Part shown: piece by piece, positions 33,935 to 42,628 of the stretch
Position numbering within the stretch: the first letter of the stretch is position 1
Layout: the number at the start of each line of letters is the position of its first letter
Source of the DNA: Clostridiales bacterium
GTDB lineage: Bacteria; Bacillota; Clostridia; Christensenellales; Pumilibacteraceae
Direction of reading: 5' to 3'
Assembly (NCBI GenBank): GCA_003533505.1
Contig: DQGD01000006.1
Span: 8,460-72,459, forward strand
DNA length: 64,000 nt
Made by a program: the position numbers and the translations under genes
The notes under the pieces: model-generated
Told to the model about the DNA's origin: nothing
Database searches by the model: none
Seen by the model: the letters and a program-made list of their open reading frames with translations, nothing else

Positions 33935-35032
33935 CTATTTCGTCGCCTCCTTTGCCGCGGATTCGGGTTTCGCTTTCTTTTTCTTTTCGGGCTTTACATA
34001 GCCGAACGGGCGCGGATAGATAAACCTGTCGATAAGCGGAGTTACGCAATTCATGATGAGTACCGCGAAGCTCATGCCCTCGGGATACGCCGCAAACGTG
34101 CGAATCAGCATCGTCAGAAGCGCAATGCCGAACGCGAACACACAGTTGCCCCTGAACGTATTTGGCGAGGTCGCGTAGTCGGTCGCCATGAACACCGCGC
34201 CGAACAGCAGTCCTCCCGACATGACGTGCGCAATCATATTGTAAAACAGCGCGGAGCCCGTGAGGTGCTGTTTGGCAAGTCCGTCGAACAGCAGCGCGAA
34301 CGCCGCCGCCCACGCGATAATCATGAGCGGCACGCGGAAGTCTATCGTCTTTCTCAGCGACAGGTAAACGTAGCCGAGAAGTATTGCGATTACGCAGGTT
34401 TCGCCCACAGCCGCCGAGCCGACGTTGCCGATAAACATATCGTAAAGGCCGTCTGCCGTCGCGGTCTTGCTTCCTGCGAGCCACGTTGCGCCCGTTGTAG
34501 CCTGAAACCCGAGTCCGATTGTGTCGGACGCGGCGAATTTTGCGGCGAAAGTCAGGAACAAAAACACTCGCGCCGTGAGCGCCGGATTGGCAAAATTTCT
34601 GCCGATGCCGCCGAACAGCTGCTTTACGAGCACGATTGCGACGAGCGAGCCGAGCATACACACCAGCACGGTGTCGAAGCTGAACAGTACTCTGCCCGAA
34701 GCCGCCGTGACGTTCAAGCCCCATATATCCATGGTTGCCGGGAGATTGAGCGCGAGCAGCGCCCCCGTGACGAAACACGAGAAGTTCCACACCGACGAGC
34801 TCTTTATTCCCTCCTTGCTCCACGCCTTTTTGACCGCCAAATCATACAAAAGCTCAAATCCCCAGCACGAAGCGGCGCACACTATCAGGTTGATAATCAC
34901 ATGGTAGCCGAAAAAGAACGTAGCAGCGACCATCGACGGCGCGAGCGCGATGAGCACGTCCGTCATTATTCCGCGCGTGGAATTGCCCTTTTTCGTTATC
35001 TGAGGAGAAGCCGAAACAACGAAGTCCGCCAT
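33935..35032 (-). CDS. rnfD: Rnf complex subunit RnfD
   Basis: 365-residue polytopic subunit of the ion-translocating core, with about nine hydrophobic segments. A covalent FMN site TTGATW is present with the acceptor Thr at about 183. The C-terminal tail is Lys-rich. It overlaps rnfC by one base. Whether the complex moves sodium or protons cannot be read. Confidence 0.94.
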   Translation of the reverse strand: MADFVVSASPQITKKGNSTRGIMTDVLIALAPSMVAATFFFGYHVIINLIVCAASCWGFELLYDLAVKKAWSKEGIKSSSVWNFSCFVTGALLALNLPATMDIWGLNVTAASGRVLFSFDTVLVCMLGSLVAIVLVKQLFGGIGRNFANPALTARVFLFLTFAAKFAASDTIGLGFQATTGATWLAGSKTATADGLYDMFIGNVGSAAVGETCVIAILLGYVYLSLRKTIDFRVPLMIIAWAAAFALLFDGLAKQHLTGSALFYNMIAHVMSGGLLFGAVFMATDYATSPNTFRGNCVFAFGIALLTMLIRTFAAYPEGMSFAVLIMNCVTPLIDRFIYPRPFGYVKPEKKKKAKPESAAKEATK

Positions 35033-36336
35033 TATTTTTTCCTCCCTTTCAGTTGTTTTTTAGCCAGCCTGAACGACTGCACGAGCGTGCGCTTTGCCGG
35101 ACAAATGTATGTGCACGAGCCGCACTCGATGCAGTTTGCCAGCCCGTATTTGACGGCGTTGTCTATGTCGCCCGAGCGCGTGTACAAATCGATATACATC
35201 GGCATCAGGCGCATGGGACACACTCGCGCGCACCTGCCGCAATTTATGCAAGGCGAGGGCTTGCCGGTAAACGCTTCCTCGTCGGTCATGAGAAGCAAGC
35301 AGCCCGTGGTCTTGGTGCAGGCGATTGTTCCTCCCGAAACGGCAGTGCCCATCATCGGTCCGCCGTTTATCATCTTCACCACGCGCGCGCCCTCTTTCAG
35401 TCCGCCGCAGTACTCGATTACGTCGTTGTAGAGCGTGCCAGTACTCACCCACAGATTGGCAGGCTTTTCTATGCCGCCGCCCGTGACCGTCATTATTCTC
35501 TTGTAAAGCGGCACGCCTTCCGCTACGGCATAGTACGTCGACAGTGCGGTATGCACGTTGGCTACCACTACGCCCACCGCACTCGGGAGCGCGCCGACGG
35601 GGATTATCCTGCCCGTAACGCCGTAGACAAGCTGCTTTTCCGCGCCCTGCGGATATTTGGTAGGGAGCTCCGTCACGATTACGTCGTGCGTTCCGCTCTT
35701 TTCTATGTACTCGTTGAGCGCCGAGATTGCCGCTCGCTTGTTGTCCTCTATGCCGACGTAAACCTTGTCGAGTCCCAGCGACTTGTACAGCATTCTCGCG
35801 CCCGAAACGAATTCGCGCGCGTACTCTATCATTATTCTCGTGTCGCAAGTTATGTACGGCTCGCACTCCGCGCCGTTGATAATCAGCGTGTCGACGGGCA
35901 CGGGGCTTTTCAGCTTGACGCCCGTAGGAAAGCCTGCGCCGCCCAAGCCCACTATTCCGGCGAGCGTAATCCTGTCGGTTATCTGCCCGGGCGTGGGGTC
36001 TGCAAGCGGCTCGAGCCGCGTTTCCTCGTAGAGCCCGTCGTTTTCGATGACGACGTGTTCGGCTTTTCCGGTGGGTGTGGGGCGTTTTTCGATGCCCTTG
36101 ACGACTCCCGAAACCGGCGAGTAGACGTTGCTGCTGATTGCGCCGTCCGCCTGTCCGATTATTTCTCCCGCTTTCACTCGCTGCCCCGGCGATACCACGG
36201 CTACGGCAGGCTTGCCGATGTGCTGCGAAAGCGGAACGTACAGCGTCTGCGGCGCAGGCATAGTCGCAACCCGCAAATCCGCCGTCTGCTCTTTCATTCC
36301 GTCGGGGTGCACTCCGCCCTTAAATCGATATTGCAA
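35032..36336 (-). CDS. rnfC: Rnf complex subunit RnfC
   Basis: Peripheral NADH-binding subunit, 434 residues. It starts with the barrel-sandwich-like domain (FKGGVHPDGMKEQT; SPVSGVVKGIE), then the NADH/FMN Rossmann region GLGGAGFPTGVKL, SLBB region, and two ferredoxin motifs CINCGRCARVCP and CIECGSCTYICP near the end. The start codon is TTG at 36336, supported by GGGAGG nine bases upstream. It is the first gene of rnfCDGEAB. Confidence 0.95.
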   Translation of the reverse strand: MQYRFKGGVHPDGMKEQTADLRVATMPAPQTLYVPLSQHIGKPAVAVVSPGQRVKAGEIIGQADGAISSNVYSPVSGVVKGIEKRPTPTGKAEHVVIENDGLYEETRLEPLADPTPGQITDRITLAGIVGLGGAGFPTGVKLKSPVPVDTLIINGAECEPYITCDTRIMIEYAREFVSGARMLYKSLGLDKVYVGIEDNKRAAISALNEYIEKSGTHDVIVTELPTKYPQGAEKQLVYGVTGRIIPVGALPSAVGVVVANVHTALSTYYAVAEGVPLYKRIMTVTGGGIEKPANLWVSTGTLYNDVIEYCGGLKEGARVVKMINGGPMMGTAVSGGTIACTKTTGCLLLMTDEEAFTGKPSPCINCGRCARVCPMRLMPMYIDLYTRSGDIDNAVKYGLANCIECGSCTYICPAKRTLVQSFRLAKKQLKGRKK

Positions 36337-36427
36337 GAATCCAATCCTCCCGTGAAACCACGGCGCGGCATAGAGGCGGCAAATGTACCGTAGTCGCCCG
36401 TCCGCGCTTTTTGTGGTGCTGAAAGCA

Positions 36428-36456
36428 ATTGTAACACAAAAAGCGAAAAATGTAAA
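36428..36456 (-). promoter_or_regulatory. Promoter of the rnf operon
   Basis: Minus strand TTTACA, 17-bp spacer, TACAAT; the leader is about 85 bases. Confidence 0.65.
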
Positions 36457-36494
36457 ACGAAAACGCCCCGAAAACTTTTGGCGATTATGTCAAA

Positions 36495-36944
36495 TCAGTC
36501 CTCTTCCTCTTTCACGAACTCCTTTTCCGCGGTGTAAGTCGCGATTGCGGCTTTTTTGTCCTTATGCTTCTTCACGCACGCGACAATCGCGCTCGCGAGT
36601 TGATACAACCCCAGCACCGTCAGGAATATGCCGAAGTACATCGACAGGCTTTTCCCGTCCACGATTTTCGACAGCAGCGACGCGCCAACGCTGGCGGCAA
36701 CCGCAGGGATTGCGGTTATCAGGACGTGGCGAACCTCGACGAGTTTGTTCTTTATGTGAATGACGAGCGCGACGGCGGACATCGGTATGAACGCGACGAG
36801 GTTGACCGCCTGCGCCAAGTGCTGGTCGGTGCCCGTAAACAACGTCAAAAGCGGAATAAGCAGCGTACCGCCGCCCATTCCCATACCGCCTATAAGTCCG
36901 CCGGCAATGCCTATCGCGATAAATATCAGTATCTTTGCAAGCAT
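36495..36944 (-). CDS. Half-size TSUP (TauE/SafE) transporter subunit, second gene
   Basis: 149 residues and four hydrophobic segments, equal to about half of a normal TauE/SafE permease. It begins with the repeat signature GIAGGLIGGMGMGGGTLLIPLL and ends in a charged cytoplasmic tail (KKHKDKK, FVKEEED). It follows its partner by four bases, so the two probably form a heterodimer. The family exports or imports sulfite, sulfonates or other organic anions; the substrate is unknown. Confidence 0.82.
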   Translation of the reverse strand: MLAKILIFIAIGIAGGLIGGMGMGGGTLLIPLLTLFTGTDQHLAQAVNLVAFIPMSAVALVIHIKNKLVEVRHVLITAIPAVAASVGASLLSKIVDGKSLSMYFGIFLTVLGLYQLASAIVACVKKHKDKKAAIATYTAEKEFVKEEED

Positions 36945-36948
36945 TTTT

Positions 36949-37320
36949 CTACCCTCTGAAAAAAGTGAGCTTCACTCCCACGCCTATCATCATCAGCGCG
37001 AACACGATTGCCACGGCGTTGGACGGGAGTTTTTTTAGCAGCAGCGCGCCGACAAGTCCCCCGGCAACGCAGCCGCCTGCCGTCGACAGCACCGGAGTCC
37101 ACTCGAAAAATCCGCTTATTATATAGGTTATCGCACCGGCGAGGCTGACGGGCAGGATTATCGCTATCGCCGTGGCGTGGGATTTCTTGACGGGACACCC
37201 GAGCACTTTTTCGAGAAGCGGCACAAGCACCATTCCGCCGCCTCCGCCGAAAAATCCGTTTACAAAGCCAACCGCTCCGCCGAGCAGAGCTACCGCCGCG
37301 TTTTTTAAAAATTTCTTCAT
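36949..37320 (-). CDS. Half-size TSUP (TauE/SafE) transporter subunit, first gene
   Basis: 123 residues and four hydrophobic segments. Its signature GGAVGFVNGFFGGGGGMVLVPLL matches the first half of TSUP permeases. AAGGAATAG precedes the ATG. It is co-transcribed with the other half. Confidence 0.82.
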   Translation of the reverse strand: MKKFLKNAAVALLGGAVGFVNGFFGGGGGMVLVPLLEKVLGCPVKKSHATAIAIILPVSLAGAITYIISGFFEWTPVLSTAGGCVAGGLVGALLLKKLPSNAVAIVFALMMIGVGVKLTFFRG

Positions 37321-37660
37321 CGCTTCTATTCCTTATTGTAATATATAGGTATTTTCGGAAACCACACGCGCGCCGCTATCGCGACAAGCGGTTTTTTCAC
37401 GCTCATAGTTTGCCTCTTTTTTACGCAAAATAGTACCGCGGACGAAATATAGCGTTCGCACGGCGCGGTTTTTCGCGAAATTCGGGAAATTTTTTGCGCA
37501 AGCCGCTTAAAACGATTGCCAAAAATCGCGCGTTATTATATAATTATACAATGCTATGAGTGTAAACTCGCGAGCTATGCGTCGAGCCAAAACCCGACGC
37601 GAGCGCCGCGATTCGCCTCTGAGGCAATTCTACGCGAAAATAACTAAAAAGGTGTAAACA
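37321..37660. other. Divergent intergenic region before the large surface protein
   Basis: Carries the promoter at 37516-37544 and a leader of about 110 bases with GC-rich unstructured sequence. No coding sequence was seen. Confidence 0.5.
37516..37544 (+). promoter_or_regulatory. Promoter of the large surface protein gene
   Basis: TTGCCA, 17-bp spacer, TATAAT. Confidence 0.6.
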
Positions 37661-40600
37661 ATGAAACAGTTATCCACATTAAGAAAACGCGCCACGGTCG
37701 TCGTCGCCGTCGTTCTTGCCGCTTGTCTGTTCTTCGTCGCGGCTGCGATTACTCGCATTAAGCCTGCCGCCGCGGAAATCGACGATTACGAGAATTGGAC
37801 GAAAACCGTTTCGATTTCCAACTCGCAGTTCGCGGACACGGGCGCAGGCGATATTCCCGCTCCCAACAATTGGACGGGCGCGAGCGTTATCGAGGGCATC
37901 GGCGCTGCGGTAAAGAGCGGCGTACTGAAGCTCGACGAATACGACGAGTCTAATAAGGATAATTATAATCTCGATATTTACGAGGAATATAAGACCAAAG
38001 CCCCCGAATCCCCGTTCGGACACGGCAGCGACCCTTCTAAGCCCGGCTACTACGAGGGCACTAACCGCAACGTGCTCTTAATCAATGCGGACAACAAAAG
38101 AGCCACGTTCGGTTATACTTCCGACAGTTTCACGCTCGCTCCCAATTCCTATTATAAAATCAGCGTCTGGGCAAAGACGGGGCACATCTCTTCCAACAGC
38201 GGCGCGTCTATCGTCGTAAACGGCGTGACAGAGAAGTCCGCAGGCTTCAAGGGCACGGTCATTACTTCCTCCGACGCAAGCGGCGAGATGAAGGGCTGGG
38301 AAAACTACACGCTCTACATCGAAACTTCCGAATATAAGACCGCTGCCGCTACCCTCAGTCTTCAGCTCGGCAGCGATAAGGAAAACTCACTGACGAACGG
38401 TTACGTCATGTTCGACAACATCGTCGCGACCGAGATTACTTCCAAGGCTTACTTCTCCGCAATCAAGGGCGCGAGCACCAACGACCACATCGCGGTTGTC
38501 AGCGCGCTCGAGTCCACCTCCTACATGGCTGGCGGCACGCTCGACGTTCCCACCGATTTCGGTACTGTTTCCGGTGACCCGACCACGCACAAGGACGTTA
38601 TCAACGCTTATAACGGCATTCAGAAAGAAAATATCTACGGTCTCGAAAAGCAGCTTTACGCGCCCTTCGAGAGAGGCGAGACCGAAAATAAAGTCTTCAT
38701 TGTTTCCACCTACGACAAGAATAACAAGCAATTCGCCGACGGCTACGGCTATATCGAGTCCAAACCCTTCGAGCTTAAGCGCTACGCTTACTACCGCATC
38801 AGCGCCTGGTACAACGGCGACAGCGTAGAGGGCGGCGACGGCATCAACGCCGTGCTCCGCTACAAGCACAAAAACAACCCGGACAGCGACGATTACACCG
38901 AAGCGGCTGCCACGGGACTTGCGGTTTCTACCGAAAATTACAACCACAACGGCTGGAGCGAGCTCGCTCTTTACGTCAAGGGCTCCGACATTGCCGACGG
39001 CTACGAGGCTGTTCTGCGCCTCGGGCTCGGCTCCGAGAAAAACACCTCCAAGGGTGTAGCTATGTTCGACGAGGTGAAAATCCGCGAGATTACGCCTGCC
39101 GAATACAACGATAACTCCTCCTCCGCAACCAAAGCCGTGACTATCGACACGTTTACCGATTCTACCGGCATCACCAACGGCAGCTTCAACGCGGTCGGCT
39201 CTTACGACAAGCTTGAATACGACGAGCGCGGCGATTTGAAGACTCCGCTCGCTCCCTCCGGCTGGACGAAATACACGACCGCCGAAGTGGGCACCGAGGG
39301 CTATTCGCTTGTCGGCGTTTCTACCGACGACGCCGTTTCCGGCATTGTTCCCGTCAGCGAAATCAACCCCGTCGAGGATTGGGGCAACGTTCTGAAGCTC
39401 TCCTCCTCTACCGAAACCGCGTTCTGCTATCGTAGCAGCGACTTCACCGCTTCCGCTTCTTCCTACAACAAGCTTTCGGTTTCGCTGACCGCAAGCGACC
39501 TTAAGGGCTACGGCGCGAACCTCGTGCTCAAGCGCGGCGGAAAGGTTGTCGCGACGATTGAGAAAATTACCAAGACCGGCGTGTACACCTTCTATATCAA
39601 GGGCGGCGCCGCCGACTCCACCATGTGCGTGGAACTGTGGCTCGGACTTAACGACCGCAGTCAGAACACAACTAAGCTCGCAAGCGGCACCGTTTACTTC
39701 ACCGAAGTTGCGTACAAGACCGATTCCACCGAGGACGAATTTAACGCTAAGGCGGAACAGTACAAGCATGACCGCTCTTCCGACGTCGTTAAGTACGGCG
39801 TGAACTCCGCCGCAGTGTCGCTCGGCACCGAGGACTTGACTCTGTACGATTCCTACGACAACGACGACGCGTACAAAACGCCTTACAATTGGTCGCTCTC
39901 CAAGGGCTCGGGCGTGGTTAAGTACGGCGTGGACGAAATCGAGGGCGCGCTCGTTCTGCACAACGTGACCAAGACCTACTCTTCCGTCACGCTCGACAAC
40001 ACCTTCGCGCTCGAAGCGGACAAGTACTACAAGTTCAGCGTGCAGGTCAAGACGAGCTTCTCCGAGGAGGCTATCGCGGACGAAAAGGCTGTCGGCGCTT
40101 ATGTCAAGCTTACCAACGGCGACTACCGCTTCGACTTCAAGTCCACCTCCGTCACCGTCGATTCCATTACCGACAACGACGCTTACCGCACCTATAACTT
40201 CTATATCAAGGCTCCGAGCTCTGCTACCACCACTGCAATAGTGCTTGGACTCGGCGACAGCGCAAAGACGAACAAGAACATCGAGGGCAAGGTTTATATC
40301 AAGAACATCGCGCTCGAGGACATCTCCAACGTCGATTACGAGGAGCTTACCAAGGACCTTAAAGACGACGAAAACCTTATCGACGAATACTCGATGCGCG
40401 TAAACCTCGCGGCCAGCGCTGCCGACGACAGCAACGCCGATAACGCCGACGATTCCGCTACCGACTCCGCTACCGACACTCAGTCGCACGAGCTCGCTTG
40501 GTGGCTTATCCCCTCTATCCTGCTCGCGGTTGCCGTCGTGATTGCGGTTGTGGGCTCGATTATCAAAAAGGCTATCGAGAACAAGCCCAAGAAGGTCGAT

Positions 40601-40960
40601 AAAAAGAAGCACGCTTCTTACGACCGCAGAATGGTCAACAACAACGCCGGCGCTAAGTCCGCCGACAAGAGCGCCGAGAAGCCTCAGGACGATTTCGAGA
40701 AGTTTAACGACGCCGAGGAGGTTCCATCCGACAAAGTAACGGAAACGAGCGGCGAGGCGACGGACGAAGCTAACGTTACCGACGAAGCCATAAAAGCCGA
40801 GGACGCGACGGCAAGCGAGAACGCGACGGACGAAGCTAACGAGGCTAACGCCGAGGAAGTCGTCGAAAACGCCGACGAAACTGCAACCGAAGCTACCGAG
40901 GAAGTCAAGCCCGAAGATGCTGCCGACAAAAAGGCTAATCTCGACGAGTTCGACGACTAA
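37661..40960 (+). CDS. Large surface protein with four carbohydrate-binding-like modules, membrane anchor and acidic cytoplasmic tail
   Basis: 1,099 residues, not recognised as a named family. A signal sequence (about 1-38, AVVLAACLFFVAAAI) precedes four similar modules of about 190-220 residues, each with an aromatic strand: YYKISVWAKTG at 164, YYRISAWYNG at 377, YNKLSVSLTA at 602, YYKFSVQVKT at 789. Each is followed by a strand such as YTLYIETSEY or YTFYIKGG; the pattern fits jelly-roll carbohydrate-binding folds. A Ser/Asp/Ala linker, a membrane helix at about 947-967 and a basic stop (KKVDKKKH) lead to about 120 cytoplasmic residues rich in Glu, Asp and Ala. Codon choice is more C- and A-ending than the neighbours, suggesting high expression. 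AAAGGTG precedes the ATG. It stands alone. Confidence 0.78.
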   Translation: MKQLSTLRKRATVVVAVVLAACLFFVAAAITRIKPAAAEIDDYENWTKTVSISNSQFADTGAGDIPAPNNWTGASVIEGIGAAVKSGVLKLDEYDESNKDNYNLDIYEEYKTKAPESPFGHGSDPSKPGYYEGTNRNVLLINADNKRATFGYTSDSFTLAPNSYYKISVWAKTGHISSNSGASIVVNGVTEKSAGFKGTVITSSDASGEMKGWENYTLYIETSEYKTAAATLSLQLGSDKENSLTNGYVMFDNIVATEITSKAYFSAIKGASTNDHIAVVSALESTSYMAGGTLDVPTDFGTVSGDPTTHKDVINAYNGIQKENIYGLEKQLYAPFERGETENKVFIVSTYDKNNKQFADGYGYIESKPFELKRYAYYRISAWYNGDSVEGGDGINAVLRYKHKNNPDSDDYTEAAATGLAVSTENYNHNGWSELALYVKGSDIADGYEAVLRLGLGSEKNTSKGVAMFDEVKIREITPAEYNDNSSSATKAVTIDTFTDSTGITNGSFNAVGSYDKLEYDERGDLKTPLAPSGWTKYTTAEVGTEGYSLVGVSTDDAVSGIVPVSEINPVEDWGNVLKLSSSTETAFCYRSSDFTASASSYNKLSVSLTASDLKGYGANLVLKRGGKVVATIEKITKTGVYTFYIKGGAADSTMCVELWLGLNDRSQNTTKLASGTVYFTEVAYKTDSTEDEFNAKAEQYKHDRSSDVVKYGVNSAAVSLGTEDLTLYDSYDNDDAYKTPYNWSLSKGSGVVKYGVDEIEGALVLHNVTKTYSSVTLDNTFALEADKYYKFSVQVKTSFSEEAIADEKAVGAYVKLTNGDYRFDFKSTSVTVDSITDNDAYRTYNFYIKAPSSATTTAIVLGLGDSAKTNKNIEGKVYIKNIALEDISNVDYEELTKDLKDDENLIDEYSMRVNLAASAADDSNADNADDSATDSATDTQSHELAWWLIPSILLAVAVVIAVVGSIIKKAIENKPKKVDKKKHASYDRRMVNNNAGAKSADKSAEKPQDDFEKFNDAEEVPSDKVTETSGEATDEANVTDEAIKAEDATASENATDEANEANAEEVVENADETATEATEEVKPEDAADKKANLDEFDD

Positions 40961-40993
40961 GCCTTAAAACAGGCTCGGCTCAGAATAACAACT

Positions 40994-41030
40994 ATCCCCT
41001 ACGGGTTACTTACCCGTGGGGGATTTTGTT
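40994..41030 (+). terminator. Terminator of the large surface protein gene
   Basis: Stem ATCCCC-ACGGGT/ACCCGT-GGGGAT with a 5-base loop and TTTTGTTTG. Confidence 0.85.
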
Positions 41031-41059
41031 TGTCGCGGCGGTCGCAAAATTCGTTTCGT

Positions 41060-41342
41060 CATAAGTATTCAAGGCGTAACAACTATAAAAAACGTTTTGC
41101 CGTAAGTATTGAAGTGCAACAACTATAAAAAAACGTTTTGCCGTAAGTATTGAAGTACAACAACTATAAAAAACGTTTTGCCGTAAGTATTGAAGTACAA
41201 CAACTATAAAAAACGTTTTTCCATAAGTATTCAAGGCGTAACAACTATATAAGACGTTTTACCGTAAGTATTTAAGTGCAACAACTATAAAAAACGTTTT
41301 GCCGTAAGTATTGAAGTAACAACCAAAAAATCGTTTCCTTGA
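41060..41342 (+). repeat. Tandem array of seven 40-41-bp repeats
   Basis: Units begin at 41060, 41101, 41142, 41182, 41222, 41263 and 41303. The consensus runs from CGTAAGTATTGAAGTACAAC to AACTATAAAAAACGTTTTGC. Each full unit contains the palindrome AAAACGTTTT. Units 1 and 5 share a variant (CATAAGTATTCAAGGCGTAAC), so the array looks like a duplication of A-B-B-B. The seventh unit decays. There are no unique spacers, so this is not CRISPR. The period is not a multiple of three and no protein is encoded. Confidence 0.9.
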
Positions 41343-41891
41343 CAAATAATCTTCAAGCGGTTTTATAGCGAAATAGCGGCTAATCGGTTTTACACCCATT
41401 GATTTTCCCGATTGATTTTGTGCCGGTTGTTTTTTACCTATTCATTTTACAATAGGTAACTTTATGCTGATTGACTTTATACGCGGCTATTTTTTGCGTT
41501 TATTCTCCACTGCGTTTCGAGTTGCGTTTAACTTTGTGTATGTCCGCATTTACTTCCGCTATTGCCGCGTGCCGCCGTATAGGGCGCAAATATCCCGACG
41601 ATTTTCAAGCGTTAAAACGGGCGGATATTAAGTTAAGGCGCGAAATACGTTTTGCCGATTATCGCCGAGCAATGCATTATAGCAATAAAAAAACAACGGG
41701 CGGCTAAGCTCGTCGTTTTTAAGCTCGTTTTATTCGGTTATTTATTTGCCCGATTGGCTTCGGATTATGTTATATGTCTTTATTATATACGCGATGTTAT
41801 TCGACATGAAAGCTACCGATAGTAACCCAACGTGACGGGGCAGCTTAGAAGCGGTTAAAATACCTCGTCGTTTCGCTCTTTCGATATTGCT
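41343..41891. other. AT-rich gene-free tract
   Basis: About 550 bases, more AT-rich than the rest of the window. It holds a decayed direct repeat (GATTGATTTTGTGCCGG near 41409 and GATTGACTTTATACGCGG near 41470, differing mainly by transitions), a perfect 8-bp hairpin TACCTATT/AATAGGTA at 41435-41458 and a weak bidirectional hairpin at 41688-41720. No convincing gene. Confidence 0.5.
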
Positions 41892-42626
41892 TTACAGTAT
41901 GCCGCCGTTGACGGAGATGTTTGCGCCGGCGACGTACAGTTTTTCGCGAGTAAGGAGCTCGACGACGTCGGCTACTTCCTCCGCGCCGCCTGCTCTGCCC
42001 ACGCTGACCGACTGCAAGAACGCCGCTACGTCCGCTTCGCTGAGCTCGGAATTCATCGCGGTGTTTATAAAGCCCGGGGACACGGAATTGACTATTACTC
42101 CGCCGGTCGCGAGCTCGGCGTTAAGCGCTTTCGTAAAGCCGATTATGCCTGCTTTTGCCGCAGAATACAGCGTTTCGGTACTGCCGCCGTACTCGCCCCA
42201 AACCGACGAAATATTGACTATTCGTCCAAAGCCCTCGCTCGTCATGTCGGGCGTAAAAATGCGACAAGTATTGAACACCGATTTCAGATTGACGGCAGTC
42301 ACGCGGTCGAAATCGGCTTCGGTGCAGTCGTACAGAGGCTTTATAAGGCTGATGCCGGCGTTGTTTACCAAAGTGTCGATAAAGCCGAAGTAGGCGCGGC
42401 ACTCGTCATACATGCGCTTTACCTCACCGTAGTCTGAAACGTCGGCGCGGACGGCAAGCGCGTTTACGCCGCGCGACTGAAGCTCGGACACCATCTCGAA
42501 CGCCGCTTTTTCCGAGGTGTTGTAGTTGATTGCCACCGAGAAGCCGACAGCCGCAAGCTTCTCGACTATCGCCTTGCCTATTCCTTTTGCGCCGCCCGTC
42601 ACGAGCACGGTTCTTCGTCTTGTCAT
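41892..42626 (-). CDS. SDR family oxidoreductase (FabG-like)
   Basis: 244 residues. NAD(P)-binding TGGAKGIGKAI near the N-terminus, VNNAGISL, and the catalytic Ser-Tyr-Lys in NISSVWGEYG...YSAAKAG are all present. The family reduces 3-oxoacyl-ACP or similar ketones; the closest role by length is FabG, but no fatty-acid genes adjoin. The start at 42626 (MTRRRTVLVTGG) is two bases after the murF stop, so translation is coupled; a longer in-frame extension lies inside murF and is rejected. Confidence 0.87.
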   Translation of the reverse strand: MTRRRTVLVTGGAKGIGKAIVEKLAAVGFSVAINYNTSEKAAFEMVSELQSRGVNALAVRADVSDYGEVKRMYDECRAYFGFIDTLVNNAGISLIKPLYDCTEADFDRVTAVNLKSVFNTCRIFTPDMTSEGFGRIVNISSVWGEYGGSTETLYSAAKAGIIGFTKALNAELATGGVIVNSVSPGFINTAMNSELSEADVAAFLQSVSVGRAGGAEEVADVVELLTREKLYVAGANISVNGGIL

Positions 42627-42628
42627 AA

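Noticed and set aside
38387..40612. A 741-codon minus-strand open frame opposite the surface protein
   Set aside because: Composition is a shadow of the plus-strand gene (Val/Gly/Arg-rich, no domain), and the plus frame has signal peptide, repeats and promoter.
41010..41234. A 74-codon minus-strand frame of repeated hydrophobic peptides
   Set aside because: It is only the translation of the 40-bp DNA repeat; the period is not a multiple of three and there is no ribosome binding site.
41060..41342. CRISPR array
   Set aside because: Repeats are contiguous with no unique spacers, and no cas gene is nearby.
41471..41707. A 78-codon plus-strand frame in the AT-rich tract
   Set aside because: It has a weak start context, lies in decayed repeats and shows no known features.
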